The notes under the pieces: generated by a model
Seen by the model: only the letters and a program-made list of their open reading frames with translations
Database searches by the model: none
Told to the model about the DNA's origin: nothing
Source of the DNA: Dasypus novemcinctus
Taxonomy: Eukaryota > Chordata > Mammalia > Cingulata > Dasypodidae
Reading direction: 5' to 3'
DNA: 64,000 bases
NCBI RefSeq assembly: GCF_030445035.2
Contig: NC_080682.1
Coordinates: forward strand, 35,260,770 to 35,324,769
Translations under genes and position numbers: made by a program
Shown here: piece after piece, positions 20,956-33,790 of the stretch
Layout of the letters: each line of letters begins with the position of its first letter
How positions within the stretch are numbered: position 1 is the stretch's first letter

Positions 20956-22180
20956 TTTGGTGTAAAACTGTAAGTTATTACTTTGGGTGTCAAGTTTACA
21001 TTTAAGAATTAACTCTTAAAAGAAACATTATTTTGATTCTTAGTTATGAGGACAATGTTTTGGTAGATTCAGAAGATATGGACCTCTCTTGGGAAGACAG
21101 TAAGATTCACTGAAAGAAAATTGTTTTTATCACTCTCAGTGTTTCCTCAAATAAACAAAACTTGGAATAAGAACAGAGAGAAAAGAATAAATAAAGCAGA
21201 AGCAGTTGTTACATGAAGTAAATGTGATTGTTTCCATTAAGTAATTACTCAGGTATAAATATTGAGGAAAAACAACAAATGAAAATTCATTCCTCTTATT
21301 TAGATGATAAAGGTAGAGATAGATACTGAGTCCCAAATTACAGTGTCATAGGAATACTCAAATATAGGATCTCTTTTCTGAGTATGGATCTTCTTTATCC
21401 AGGGCCACGTGTAAGTTGTTTTCTAAGCATTTATTTTTCCTATTCTTCATTATACACTCTCTGTAAATGTTAACATGTTGTCTCAGTTAATATTTGATAT
21501 TTCAAAATGGACATAATCAATATCCATGATTGGAAAGAGGCAAGGAAAGAATTTCAAAATGAATAGAAACCTATGCTTTTGGACCAGAGAGCAAAAGGCA
21601 TCTCCAGAGGCCTGGATTGATCAGAGTGTGCGAGGGTTTATGTACAAGTGAGATAACATTGAGGAGCTCACAGGGATTCCAGAGCAGAATTTACTTCATC
21701 ATGAATGCAAAGGTTATAGAGTGACTAATATGAAGATACATCAGGCCATCAAGCCCAAAGACTTCAATTCTAATTATAATAAATAAATCAAGTTCCACAA
21801 TGATGCAGAACAGCAATACATGAACAAATGTAAGTTTACTACAGATGTATTTAAATGTAGTCATAGGCAGGTAGATGACAATTCATCTATATTTATAAAA
21901 TGCTGTATTGGAAGGATATGAAAGCTTTACTCAGATATATCCTAGTATATGTTGACATGATTAGATAAACACAAAGTATACTCTCCTTTAGTTTTTTACT
22001 ATAATTATATGGACTGACACCCTCCCTGATCTGGGCACAGGTGGCTTCCATATTTTATACTGTTGTAATTCCAATGACAAACTATAACTCTTTCGCACTT
22101 CACATCTTTGAACAAATGTCATCTTTGCACTGCCAAGCAAACATTTTTTCCAGTTGCCTTCTCAAGCTCTTATTCTTGAA
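20956..22180. other. Unassigned AT-rich DNA
   Basis: I find no gene, repeat or RNA signature in these 1.2 kb. The 66-codon minus frame at 21,136-21,336 has no recognisable motif and lies in low-complexity sequence. Confidence 0.5.
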
Positions 22181-22184
22181 TCCC

Positions 22185-22770
22185 TCACCCTTCATCCTTT
22201 CTTTTATTTTCATTTTCTTTCTAATACTTCTCATTTTACTACATTCAAATATATGATATAATGCTATTAATTTCATTCACAATATTGCACTACCATAACT
22301 GCCATTCATTATCAAAACTTTTCCACAATCCCAAATATAATCTCTACATATTAAGCCTTAAGTCCTTATTCCATATCTCCACACCATCCCCTGATAACCT
22401 AAAATCTAGAACCTGCACTGTATAAGTTTGCTTCCTTGTTATTTCATATCAATGACATACAATATTTGTCCTTTTGTGTCTGAGTTATTTTACTCCATAC
22501 GAAATCTTCAAGATTCAGTCATGTTGTCACATGCGTCCGAACTTCATTCTTTTTGTGACTAAATAATATTCCATTGAGTGCGCATACCATACTTTGTCTA
22601 TCCATTCATAACTTGATAGATGCTTGGTTTGCTTCCACATTTGGGCAACTGTGAATAATGCTATTATGAAGATCAGTGGGCAAATATCTGAGACCCTGCT
22701 TTCAATTATTTTGGGTACCTAGAGTTGTGCTTACAGTCCCATGATCAGTGAGTGAGTGTTCCTTGCCAAA
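22185..22770 (-). mobile_element. L1 3' end (minus strand)
   Basis: On the plus strand this reads the complement of the L1 ORF2 end and 3' UTR: 'taatattccattgagtg', 'tttgtctatccattcat', 'gcttccacatttgggcaac' and 'gtgaataatgctattatgaa'. It is 5'-truncated at about 22,770. Confidence 0.78.
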
Positions 22771-24392
22771 AGTTTTTAAAGTCATCTTTACATTTTGACA
22801 TGGCCTATCACTTACTGAATATTGTTCTATATCTCCCAACTAGAATATAAGCCCTAATGGGAAAATGATCTTTTACTCTTTTCCTACACTCTGTAGACAG
22901 AGCATGGTGCATTAGAGAAATTCAAAATATTATTTACTGAAAAAAAAATAAGTAAATGAAGTGACCAATTAAAATCACACATCCAGTGTCTAGTTCTTTA
23001 GCAGTTTATATGCATCCCCAAATTTATGAACTCTGAAAAAATATGGGATAATTTCAAATTGGCATAACAACTTTTGAAACATTCTTCCCAGCAACTATGA
23101 GTCATTTATACAAATTGATTACAATTAATACATAAATTCTGAAATATTTTCAAAGTTTAAATCAATAGGGCTATAGCATCTGAAAAAAATGCAATACATT
23201 TAAAATTAATATTCAAAATGTAAAATATGAAAGTCCTTTCAATTGGAAAATTTAAAATACATACAACTAAAAATGCAATTTTAAATTACTCTAAGCCAAA
23301 TAAAAATAAAATATTTACTCTAGAATATTTATGTAATGGATATGTGACTAGTGTATATTACTACATATAATTTAAAGTAGAAATCAGAAGGATAATGGAA
23401 ATATTAAATTTTGTATTATTAAACAGTTAACAAAAATAATCATGTTTTTCTAGATACTAGATAAAAACTAATAAATTCAATGTTAAAAAGTAGGAGAAAT
23501 GAAACAATGAAATTAAAATAAAAATTAATGAATTAAAAGCAAATAACATTTATCCAAAGGAACAAAAGATAAAGTCCATTCTTTAGTAAGTTAAAATTCA
23601 AAATCGTGAATAAAAGTGAGAGGAAAAAGAGATAGATATCACAGATAGAAATATATGAGTTAAAGAATCAAACTATATCATTATTTTAAGTCAGAAGACA
23701 TTTAAATTCTTGGATCAGATTTTGGCTTCTGCCTTGACATCATGCGTGGTACAAAAATTCCCCTGCCATGATAAGAAATTCTAAACCTCAACAAATTGTA
23801 GATGAAAAATGTTTTCATTCATTGGACAAGAGGCATAACAGGTCAGGTACCCAGAAGATAAGGGAAATATATGAAAAAGGTCTCTTGCATATCTGCCTTT
23901 CTGTACTCCTTGCTGACTAAGAGATACAGAATACAGAGTATACATGTTTTATAGAGATCAAGAAGAAATTGAAGTTCCCACCAGTAGAAGAAGTTGGAAC
24001 ATTAAACAATTAAATTGAACTTTAAAGATAGTGTATCAAAAGGAGTGCCCTCAAATATCAGTACTGGGAATCCTTGCTCTATATGAGCAGAAGGCCTATG
24101 CAAGAGAGGCTGCTTCTTTGATGAGAACAGAACATAATACCAGAGGTCGTGAAAGACTGGGAGAAGCTGAATTTATGGCTTAACCAGCATGACACATATC
24201 TCCAATGAACATAGAGATGAAATTAAGACCAAAAAAAAAAAAAAAAAAAATAGCCACAATTTGAAAGTAAGGAACTTGCCCTGATGTAATGGCTATGCCT
24301 TCAGACTAAAGAGAGAATGAAATACATCATCCTTAACAGAAAACAATATAAATCCTTGAACTTCAAAAGGCTTTACCACTGATTTGTTGCCA
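22771..24392. other. Unassigned AT-rich DNA, possible old LINE
   Basis: Mostly A/T. The part from about 23,690 to 24,230 has the feel of an old L1 or HAL1 5' region, but I cannot align it to a definite block. An A run lies at 24,232-24,250. No coding evidence. Confidence 0.4.
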
Positions 24393-24535
24393 GTGCTTAC
24401 CAGGTGCAATGGATGAGTCATGATGATGGGAGTGAGGGTTGCTGGGGGGGGGGGATGGTGGGGTGGGGGTGGTAGGGTTGAATGGGACTTCATATTTTTT
24501 TAATGTAATATTTTTACAAAATCAATTTAAAAAAA
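24393..24535 (+). mobile_element. Family C 3' end, short copy
   Basis: This is the terminal 140 bases: 'gtgcaatggatgagtcatg', 'atgatgggagtgagggttg', a G-rich stretch with a run of ten G, then 'aatgtaatatttttac' and an A-rich tail. Confidence 0.7.
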
Positions 24536-25270
24536 TAGAAAAAAAATAAGTTACTAAAAACAGATTTCAAGATGATCCCAAAGTTCGTATTAGTGCCAAA
24601 GTACATTAAAATAGCTTTGTACACATATTTAATGACTTTAAGAAAACATGATTCTAAACCGGAAATACAGAAGATGTCACAGCAGAAAAAAAAAATGCAG
24701 ACTAAAATAAAATACTAAAAACTATTTATATTTCATAATGAAAGAGAAATCTTAAAAAAGTAAAATACAAGAAAATGGGGGAAAAAAATGCCCAAAGGAC
24801 TCAACTGCAGATTTCAGGCTATCAGATAACATACTAGTAAAATTGAAACGAGATCAAAAAGTCTTTCAAATTGAAGAGCTAAGAGAAAAACAACCACAAT
24901 AAAAAATTGCTACATACCACACAAACGAAAGAAGCTGTTGATGTGAGAGGGGTTGTGGTGAGGTGTGGGGAGTGGTATATATGGAAACCTCTTATATTTT
25001 TAATGTAATATTTTGTGTGATCTGTGTCTTTAAAAAAAGAAAGATGAAAGAAGTGAAAAAAAAAAAACAATGACAAGAACCTAGCCTAATCAGGTCAGAC
25101 AATTTTGAATAAAAACTGGGTGAAATTTTACATAATTTGGAAAAAATATCAACTTACCAGTCAAAGAAATTCTGAAAATTTAAAACAGATTAATATACAT
25201 GCACACATGGAAGGTCTTCATAAGCAAGCTAGAAAACATGAACGATAGAAACATTTCAAAGCAGTCAGGG
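24536..25270 (+). mobile_element. Old L1/HAL1 ORF1-like remnant
   Basis: Segments such as 'gtctttcaaattgaagagct' and 'gaaagagaaatcttaaaaaa' resemble the ORF1 coiled-coil region of old L1 or HAL1. It is interrupted at about 24,895-25,060 by another short family C 3' end. No frame remains open for more than a few dozen codons. Confidence 0.45.
24895..25060 (+). mobile_element. Family C 3' end, short nested copy
   Basis: It contains 'gctgttgatgtgagagggg', 'gggagtggtatatatgg' and 'tttttaatgtaatattttg' before an A-rich end. The block matches the copy at 62,876-63,205, including 'tgtgtgatctgtgtcttt'. Confidence 0.65.
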
Positions 25271-25527
25271 TGGGAAAATAAAAAAATAAAATAATAATAG
25301 GAGAGACAGCAATGTTGGCAGCAGAGTAAGAACTCCTGAAGTCAGCTCCTACTACAGGGCAGTTAGTAAACACAAGAGCTCTCTGGAGCTAGCTGGAGCA
25401 CCTGTTTGGGGGCTTCATGAGGCCAGAAGGGCATCCTGCAGCATCCTTGAAAGAATGGAAGAAGGAGGCTGCCCATCTGCTGAGAAGACTCATAAAGTAG
25501 AATGCCCCATGCCATGGATGCTTGTGC

Positions 25528-26290
25528 AAATCATCCAGCAGAGGCACAAGCGACCTCAGGAACTGTTCCATTGCTGGAATTGAAAGCTCCACTTCCCCAA
25601 AATGGGGGAAGAACAGATGGTTGGGCACCAACTTCAGCTACTGATGAGTAAAATTCAGCAGACTAAAGTAAAATCCTGAGAACAGCTAAAGTTTGAGCCT
25701 GTCCAAGTCAGAAAGAGGCCAGGAGCTACCATCTTAACTCCACATCTGGCACAAGGGGAAGCAGGGCAGACTGAGAATCACAGTGCTGGTAGGGACATGT
25801 TTTCTTCCATCCAGGTCAGATTGCAGCTCTAGCCTAAAAACCAGTGCCACCTCTGACAGGGAGGAAGCTGCAGGGACCTGTGTCAGCCTTTCCAGGTAAT
25901 TGTCAGCCAAGTCACGAAGGCCAATGATTATCCTGCTGTTGTGGTGCAAGCTGCCCCAGGAGCTGTTCTGTGACCAGAATTGGAAGCTCCATTTCCCAAA
26001 AACAGGGGAGGAGGAGACGACTGGCTGCCAATTTCAGCTACTGATTGTTAGACTCAGATGACTATGGAATAACCCTAGGAACAGCTGGGATATGAATTTG
26101 TCCAAGTGGGAAAAAGGCCAGTGACTGCCATCTTTACTCCACCCCCCAGCCTGAGGGGAAGCTGCCCTGACCAAATATCACAGTGGTGGTAGGTTTCTTT
26201 CACCCAGATCAGCTTGCAGATCCAGCCACCTCTGGCAGGGAGGAGGCTGAATAGTTCAGCACCAGTCTATCCAGGTAACAAAGGGTACCT
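25528..26290 (+). repeat. Two tandem 400-bp units in the L1 5' UTR
   Basis: Unit 1 (25,528-25,927) and unit 2 (25,928-26,290) align with the same block order. Examples are 'ggaactgttcc' at 25,559 against 'ggagctgttct' at 25,959, then 'caacttcagctactgat' against 'caatttcagctactgat', then 'cacctctgacagggagg' against 'cacctctggcagggagg', then 'tccaggtaa'. The offset is 400 bases. The arrangement recalls promoter monomers of rodent L1s; promoter activity here is inference. Confidence 0.75.
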
Positions 26291-26742
26291 TTGGCTGGCA
26301 CAAATTTAATAATTAAAAGTCTACTAGAACAACTCCTGTCATCTTGTACCAGCACTGCATAGATTGCTGCCCATACCTGCAGCTCCATCCATGTCCCAGG
26401 CAGGGGAGAAAGGGACTTGAAGCTTCATCAGTCTCTTTGGGCAACTACAGTCTAGGCCTGCACATCTTGGATTATTCCACACAACTGTCAATTTGTCCCT
26501 ACCTCTGGGAAAGGAGAAAGTTGGGAGAAGCTTTGTCTGTCCTTGGGACAATGAGGGCAGTTTGAGCCTCCACAGTTTATAGCCCCAATCACATCCTTGG
26601 CTCCTACTGCACAACCAGCAGGGGAGAAAAGGCAGGAAACCCTAAACTAAAGAGAAAAACTGCACCCAGAATAAATACTCTAGTAAGCCAGATTCCAAGG
26701 CACTAACCAAAAATTACAATCCACAACAAGAAATAGGAAGCT

Positions 26743-27660
26743 ATGGCCCAGTTAAAGGAACAAGATTAGCCTCCAGATGACATAAAGGAGTTGAGACAAC
26801 TAATTGTAGATATTCTAACAAATCTCCTTAATAAATCCAATGAGATGGCTAAAGAGATTAAGGATATTAAGAAGACACTGGATGAATACAAAGAAGAATG
26901 TGAAAGCATGCATAGAAAAATAGCAGATCTTATAGGAATGAAAGGCACAATAAATGAAATTTTACAAACCACTGGAATCATATAATAGCAGATGAGGAGG
27001 CAGAAGAAAGGATTAGTGAGCTTGAAAAAATCGCCTCTGAAAGTGAACATGCAAAAGAACACATGAAGAAAAGAATGGAAAAAATTGAACAAGGTCTCAG
27101 GGAACTGAACGACAGCCACAGATGTGCAAACATATGTGTCATGGGTGTCCCAGAAGGAGAAGAGAAGGGAAAAGTGGCAGAAGGAATATTTAAAGAAATA
27201 TGTTAGAAAATTTCCCAACCCTATTGAAAGACATAGATATCAATGTCCAAGAAGCGCAACGTATTTCCATCCAAAAAATCCAAATAGACCAACTCTGAGA
27301 CACATACTAATCAGAATGTCAAATGCCGAAGAAAAAGAGAGAATTCTGAGAACAGCAAGAGAAAAACAATGCATAACAAGGGATACCCAATAATATTAAC
27401 TGCTGATTTCTCACCAGAAAACATGGAGGCAAGAAGACAGTGGTCTGATATATTTAAGATAGTACAAGAATAAAACTTCCAGCCAAGAATTTTATATCCA
27501 GCAAGACTGTCTTTGAAAATGAGGGAAAGTTTAGAATATCCACAGATAAACAGAAACTGAGAGAATTTCTAAGCAAGAGACCAGATTTTCAGGAAATACC
27601 ACAGGGTGTGCTAGAGCCTGACAAGAAAAGACAAGAGAGAGAGTCCTGGAAGAGAGTCTA
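26743..27660 (+). pseudogene. L1 ORF1p remnant (RNA-binding coiled-coil protein)
   Basis: ORF1p is the trimeric RNA-binding partner of the L1 RNP. The ATG at 26,743 is followed eight codons later by TAG (26,767-26,769). The same frame then continues through a charged, helix-prone stretch typical of the coiled coil and stops at 26,983-26,985. After a frameshift the block ICVMGVPEGEEKGK (about 27,133-27,174) marks the RRM region, and the C-terminal domain follows with matches at about 27,415-27,600 ('accagaaaacatggaggc', 'aagaattttatatccagc'). At least two frameshifts and three stops; not translatable as one protein. Confidence 0.8.
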
Positions 27661-27749
27661 AAAATGAAGATTATATCAGTAAAAGTAACTAAAAGTGTCA
27701 AAAGAATGGTGAAAATAAAATATGACAGATAAATCTCAAGTAGTCAGGA

Positions 27750-28400
27750 ATAAACCTAACCAATGTTATAAAGACCTTGTATTCAGAAAACTGCAACCCA
27801 ATGTTAAAAAAATTTAAAAAACCCTAAATAACTGGAAGAACATTCCATGCTCATGGATTGGAAGAATAAATATCATTAAGACATCAATTCTACTCAAATT
27901 GATATACAGATTCAATGCAACCCTGTTAAAAATTGCACCAAAATTTTAAAAAAATTGAAAACACAATTAGCAAATTTATTTGGAAGGGTAAGCGGTCCTG
28001 AATAGCCAGAAACTTCACAAAAGGAAAAGCAAACCCTGAACTCTGGACTTTAAATCATGCTACCAAGCTATAGTGGTAAAAATAGCATGGCACTGTAACA
28101 AAGATAGATGCATAGATCAATGGAACCAAATTGATGTCGCAGAAACAGACCCTCACATGTATGGTCAATTGATTTTTGACTAGCCTGTCCAACCCACACA
28201 ACTCAGGCAGAACAGTCCATTCAGCAAAATGGTGCTGAAAGAACTGACTATCTACAGCCAAAATAAGGAAAGAGGACCTTTATTTCACACCTTATCCAAA
28301 ATTTAACTCGAAATGGATCAAAAACCTAAAAATAAAAGCAAGATCCATAAAACTTCTAGAAGAAATTGTAGGAAAATATCTTAGAGACCCGGTGGTAGGT
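27750..28400 (+). pseudogene. L1 ORF2 C-terminal remnant
   Basis: This is sequence of the ORF2 thumb and C-terminal region: a block encoding [10 protein letters not shown] (about 27,854-27,883), then the 'atagtggtaaaaatagcatgg' and 'tatggtcaattgatttttga' blocks. It directly follows ORF1 sequence, so roughly 3 kb of ORF2 is absent. Both frameshifts and stops are present. Confidence 0.8.
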
Positions 28401-29733
28401 GAATGGATTTTTAATGGAGATTAGAGAAGGACTGAGATGGACTACTGATGTTTAATGTGGATGCTTAATGGAAATTAGAGAAGGACTGAGATGGACTACT
28501 GATGTTTAATATATGTAGAAGTTTTAATTAGCTTCACTGTAAAAGTGTGGAAATGTATAGAGTGGATGGTAAAAATAGTAATAGCTAATTTATAAACAGG
28601 GATGTGGCTGAAAATGGTAGACTAGGGATGTAAATGCCACTTGACAGAATTCTAGAGAATAATTTAGGAACTGAATAGCACAGTAAACCAAGAAGTGGAT
28701 TAGAGTTATGGTTGATAGTATAGATGCAAGAGTGTCTTTTTGAGCTGGAGCAAATGTATATCACTACTGCAGGGCGTTGGGAACACATGGGAAAAAATAC
28801 AACTGGAATGACCTATGGACTGTGGTTAGTAGTAATGGTATAATATTCTTGCATCTATGCCAAAGATGTACTGTGTTGATAATGGGACATTATGGAAAAT
28901 GTGAGCCAAATGTATATTATAGGCATTGTATCAATCAGATGATATTATCTTATCTGTGGCAAATGTTCCACAACAGTGTGGTGTGTTGATAGAGAGGTGT
29001 TGCTTGGAAATTCTGCATATGTGTATGATTGTTTTCTAAATTTACAACTTCTGTCATAAAAAATATACTTAAAAATAATAATAAGGTGTGTTGGGGGAAA
29101 ACACACACTACAGGTAAGATAAGGACTATAATTAGTAGTAAGATTTTGACAATATTCGTTCATAATTTGTAACAAACATCTCACAACAATGCAAGGTGTT
29201 GGTAGAGGGTTGAGATATGGGATCCCTGTGTGATGTTATGCATGTTTGCTTTGTAAGTTCACAACTTTTACTATACACTTAATTGTTTATGTGTGTTCAT
29301 ATATAAATTACATATAGATAATAATAATAGGGAGGGTTGGGGAAACTACTTTGGTTAGTAGTAATATTTTGACAATGATCTTTAATCATTCTTTAAGAAA
29401 GTTTAACAACAATATAAGGTGTTGGTAGTAAGGTGATTTATGAGAGTACTGTATGATGTTATATATGTTTGTTTTGTAAGTTCACAACTATTACTATACA
29501 CTTATTGTTTATGTATGCTTCTGTGTGGGTGATATATTTCAATAAATTAATTTAAAAAATTTTTTTAAAGTGATTGATTAAATAGAACAATTAAATCCCT
29601 GATATACTGATGTAATGAATAAAGACCCTACTCCAGTCCAAATTTATTTGGGAGATTTATACAAACTTCTTACCCCACCTATACCTTTTAAATTAGATAA
29701 ACTCTTCTAGTATTCCTTTGTTCTTTTTTCCAG

Positions 29734-29734
<1 letters not shown>

Positions 29735-29797
<63 letters not shown>

Positions 29798-29798
29798 C
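29735..29798. repeat. Compound microsatellite (TA)n(TG)n
   Basis: About 15 TA units are followed by about 14 TG units. The pattern is directly visible; copy number will vary between individuals. Confidence 0.95.
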
Positions 29799-30150
29799 AG
29801 TTTTTCATGAGTGTGAAAACTTGTAGATCCCCAACTCTACATCTTTATACCTTTAGATTTGGGAAAAATTGCATTAAAGATTGAATACTGTCACTTTTAG
29901 ATGAGTAGTCAGTGTTATATATGAACCTGAAGTAGGATGGTCATCCAGAAGACTCTGGGTACATTTGGTTACATTACTTTGACTATTACTGAAATAAAAG
30001 AGAATTTCAAAAGTCTTTGTTAAAAAATAAATTAATAATAAACAAATAAAATCATTGTGTTTTCAAGTTTGTAATATGTATAAATGTAAAATATATGGAA
30101 ATAAAGAGTAAATATAAGATAAATTTTCAGACTTCTTACATTTTATGAAA
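29799..30150. other. No recognisable feature
   Basis: AT-rich spacer between two L1 elements with no signature I can name. Confidence 0.5.
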
Positions 30151-32544
30151 AGAGGTGTAATAATTTTTAATTAGCAAAGTTGTAGGTTTACAGAAAAATC
30201 ATTCGGAAAGAAGAGAAATACCTCATAACCCATTACATGGATTTTTTCCTTTAATTAATGTTTTGGATCATTGTTTAATTCTATTTCATTTAATGAAACA
30301 ATATTATAATTATACTATTCACTGTTACCCATACTTTACATTATGATTCATTGTGTTGTACAGCTCAATGTTTTTTCTTAATTTTTATTCTGACTGATAA
30401 TACAGATTTAACCTAAAATTTTCCTTCTTAAACATTTTCAAATATACAAAAAATACGTGAGGTTGTCCTGCCATCACTACCATCCATTACCAAAACTTTT
30501 CCATCACTCCAAGCAGAAACTGTATAAACTATTCTGCATTAATTCCTCCTTCTCTACAATCAGGCCAACCCCTAGTGATCTGTAGTCTAGTTTCTGACTC
30601 TATAAATTTGCTTGTTCTAATCATTTCATATCAGTGAAATCATAAAGTATTTGTTCTTCTGGGTTTTGCTTACTTTCATCAATATGACTTTTTTCAGATT
30701 TAAAAAAAATGTTAAACAATTTTATTGACACATATTATTAAAACATACAATTCATCCAAAGCGTACAACCAGTAGTATTTGCTGTAATCACATAGGTGTG
30801 CATTCATCTCGTCAATCTTTATTAGAACATTTTCATTATTTCAATAGTAATAATAAACAAAAACAAACAAAAAAGAAATTCCTCAATTCTCAATCCCTCT
30901 ATTTTTCCCCCACTGTACATAGCTGCTGTTTCTGGCTATTCTATCCAAAATGTATAATCAGTGGCTTTTAGTATAATCGCAAGATTGTATATTCATCATC
31001 TCAAAAAATTTTAGAACAATTTCATTACTCCAGAAGAAAGATTCCCAACTCCTTAGCATTCCTTCCTCAGACCTACATAACAATTAATCTTCTTTCATCT
31101 TTATAAATTGATTTATATGTACATTTTATATAAATGGAATCATACAACATGTAATGCTCTCCTTCACTTAGTACAATGTGTTGTTATTTTTTTTGGCTGA
31201 TATTATCATTGTGAAATATTAACTTACATTTGTTTCACTTCAAGGAAAAATGGTCTCATATGCAATTCTACTTATATTTCATATAATATATTTAATTCAT
31301 AATAGTGCAGTCATGCAGCATTTTTCCTTTTATGTCTGGCTTGCTTCATTCAACATAATGTCCTCCAGGTTCATCCATGTTGTCATATGTTTCACGGCTT
31401 CATTTCTTCTTAATGCTGCATAACATTCCATCATGTGTATACTTTATGATTTGTTTATCCATTCATCAGTATATGGGCACCTGAGTTGTTTCTAACTTTT
31501 GGCTATCATGAATAACACTGCTATGAACATCAGATGCAGTTATGTATTCATGTCACTGCTTTCAGTTCTTCTGGGGATATACCTAGCAATGGTACTGCTG
31601 GGTCACATGACAAGTATATATTCAACTTGAGGACCTGCCAAACATTCCTCCACATTGGCTGTACATTCTACATGCCCATCAACAGTGAATAAAGATTCAT
31701 ATCTCTCCACATCCTCTCCAACATTCACAGTTTTCTGACTTTTAAATAGCAGCCAGTCTACTAGGTGTGAAATGATATCTCATTGTAATTTTGATTTGCA
31801 TTTTGCTCATCACTGGTGATGATGAACATTTTTCATGTGTTCGTTCACTATTTGCATTTCTTCTTTGGAAAGTTATCTTTTCAAGTCTTTTGCCCCTTTT
31901 TTAATCACTTGGTCTTTTTATTGTTGAGCTCTATGATCTCCTTATATAGCATGGATATTAAACCCTTATCAGGTAACATGTTTTCAAGGTTCATCATTGC
32001 CATAGCATGTATTAAAACTTCATTCTTATTTACAGTTGAATAATATTCCATTGCATGTATATATCACCTTTTGTTTGCCCATCCATTTGATATTGGATAC
32101 TTGGGTTGTTTCCATCTTTTGGAGTTTAGGAAAAATGTTTCGATGATCATTGGCATATAAATATCTATTTGAGTTCTCACCTTCAATTATATAGAATTTG
32201 TATATAGAAGAGAGAATTCTGAGTCACATGGCATTTCCATATATAACTTTCTTAGGTACCACAAAACTGTTTCCCACAGTAGCTACACCAACGCCATTAA
32301 CACTCCTACCAACAAACAACCAAAGTTCCCTTTTCTTCACATCATCTCCAACACTTGCTATTTTGGTTTTTGAATTATATGCAATAGAGTGGGTATGTAA
32401 TGTTAAATCTTTGTAGCTGTAATTTCTATTTCCATAATGGATAATGCTGTTGTGCATCTTTTCATGCACTTATTGACTATTTCTATATCTTCTAAGGAGA
32501 AATATCTATTCAAGTTTTTTAACCATTTTTAGTTCTGTTTTTAA

Positions 32545-32830
32545 CTTTTTTAAAAACAATTAGCTATCTCCTTTCGTTTCTTCTCCAGGTTCCATTGACT
32601 TCCAGCTTCTTGCTTGACTTTCTCCCTATATTTAAGTTTCATTTTGCTTATACAGGACTCCAGTAATCAGATTAAAATTCAAACCTATTCAAATGGCCAC
32701 AACTTAACTAAAATTAAATTCTATGAAATGTCTTTTTTTAAAATGGGTTCAGCCCCACATGAATGGAATTTGAGTAAGAACACATTTCTTGCGGTACATA
32801 ATACAATCCCTAAGTGAGAGTTTTATAGGT
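32545..32830 (-). mobile_element. MLT1-like LTR (family B), partial
   Basis: The plus strand reads the complement of the family B middle and end: 'ttccattgacttccagcttct', 'tatacaggactccagtaatc', 'ttaaaatgggttcagcccc' and 'catgaatggaatttgagt'. It lies within the minus-strand L1. Confidence 0.65.
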
Positions 32831-32999
32831 TTTGTTCTTGTATTTAGACATTTAATTCATTTTGAGTTCATTTTTACATACAACAAGAGATAGGGTTCTG
32901 CATTTTTTTTGCATGTAGATATTCAGATTTACAAACACTATTTCTTAAAGAAACTATTCTTTCCTCATTGATTAAATTTAGCACTCTTTTAAAAAATCA

Positions 33000-33237
33000 A
33001 CTGGGATCCCATCTGCCATATGGGAGGCCCTGGGTTTGCTTCCCAGGGCCTCTTTGTGAAGGTAAGCTGGTCCACACCACAGAGAGCTGATGGCCCATGC
33101 CCGCAGAGAGCTGGTACAGCAAGATGACACAACAGAGGGAGACAAGCAGACATGGAAGAACATGCAGTAAATGGACACAGAGAGCAGACACTGAGCAAGC
33201 AGCAAGGGGGTGGGATAAATAAAATAAATTTCAAGAA
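33000..33237 (+). mobile_element. DAS-type SINE (shorter family)
   Basis: A tRNA-derived head with a B-box-like GGGTTTGCTTCCC, then a body that shares 'gagagctg', 'acacagagagcagaca' and 'gcaagcagcaaggggg' with 44,289-44,537 and 51,262-51,512. It ends in an A/T-rich tail. A weak direct repeat (AARAAATCA) flanks it. It is inserted in the minus-strand L1 ORF2. Confidence 0.85.
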
Positions 33238-33364
33238 ATCATTTGGCCTTAGAAAAAAAGGATTTTTTTCTGAACTCTCAAGTTTGTTCCAAGGCTCTAT
33301 ATGTTTACCTTTGTGCCAATATTATGATGTTTTTAATGCTGGAGCTTTGCAATAACTTTTTTCC

Positions 33365-33790
33365 TTTTTTAATTTAAATATATCATTCACACATGAACAC
33401 ACATAAACAATAAGTGTAGAGTAAAGATTGTGAACTTACAAAGTAAACATAAATAACATCAAACAGGGATCTCATACATCATCCCTCCACTAACTCTTTG
33501 AATTGGTGTGAAACAGTTTTTATAAACTATGCAAGAGCATTGTCAAAATATTACTGCCAACTATATTCTTTATCTTATATTTGGTGTATTTTCCCCCCAA
33601 CCCATACTATTTTTTAAATATATTTTTGTTACAGATATTGTGAATCTGCAAAACAATCTTACAGATGTGTAGATTTCCCATACAACTCCACACCCTGGTG
33701 GAATATTTGTTACAGATTATGAGATAATATCATCAGACTATTACCACCAATTATTGCCAGTCCTCCAATATCCATCTTATTTTTTAAGAC
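33365..33790 (-). mobile_element. LINE 3' UTR with tandem terminal units, reverse
   Basis: This is the complement of the terminal units seen at 29,090-29,560: 'tgaacttacaaagtaaac', 'gtcaaaatattactgccaac', 'ttggtgtattttcccccc'. A second, more diverged unit follows at 33,600-33,790. The tandem 3' end is therefore a property of the LINE subfamily and not only of the copy at 29 kb. Confidence 0.65.

Larger units (their letters stand above)
25280..29570 (+). mobile_element. L1 with 5' UTR, ORF1 remnant, internal deletion and 3' UTR
   Basis: An L1 with both ends recognisable. The 5' UTR (about 25,300-26,740) contains two tandem units 400 bp apart. ORF1 starts at 26,743. ORF1 sequence runs to about 27,660, then the sequence jumps near 27,745 to the ORF2 C-terminal third (about 27,750-28,400). 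The 3' UTR (28,400-29,570) has a 54-bp tandem duplication and two tandem copies of the last 215-250 bases. The missing part is the endonuclease, RT core and most of ORF2, so the copy is non-autonomous. Confidence 0.82.

Noticed and set aside
26766-27218. 150-codon minus-strand frame, Phe/Ser-rich
   Set aside because: It is the shadow of the A-rich L1 ORF1 coiled-coil region on the plus strand.
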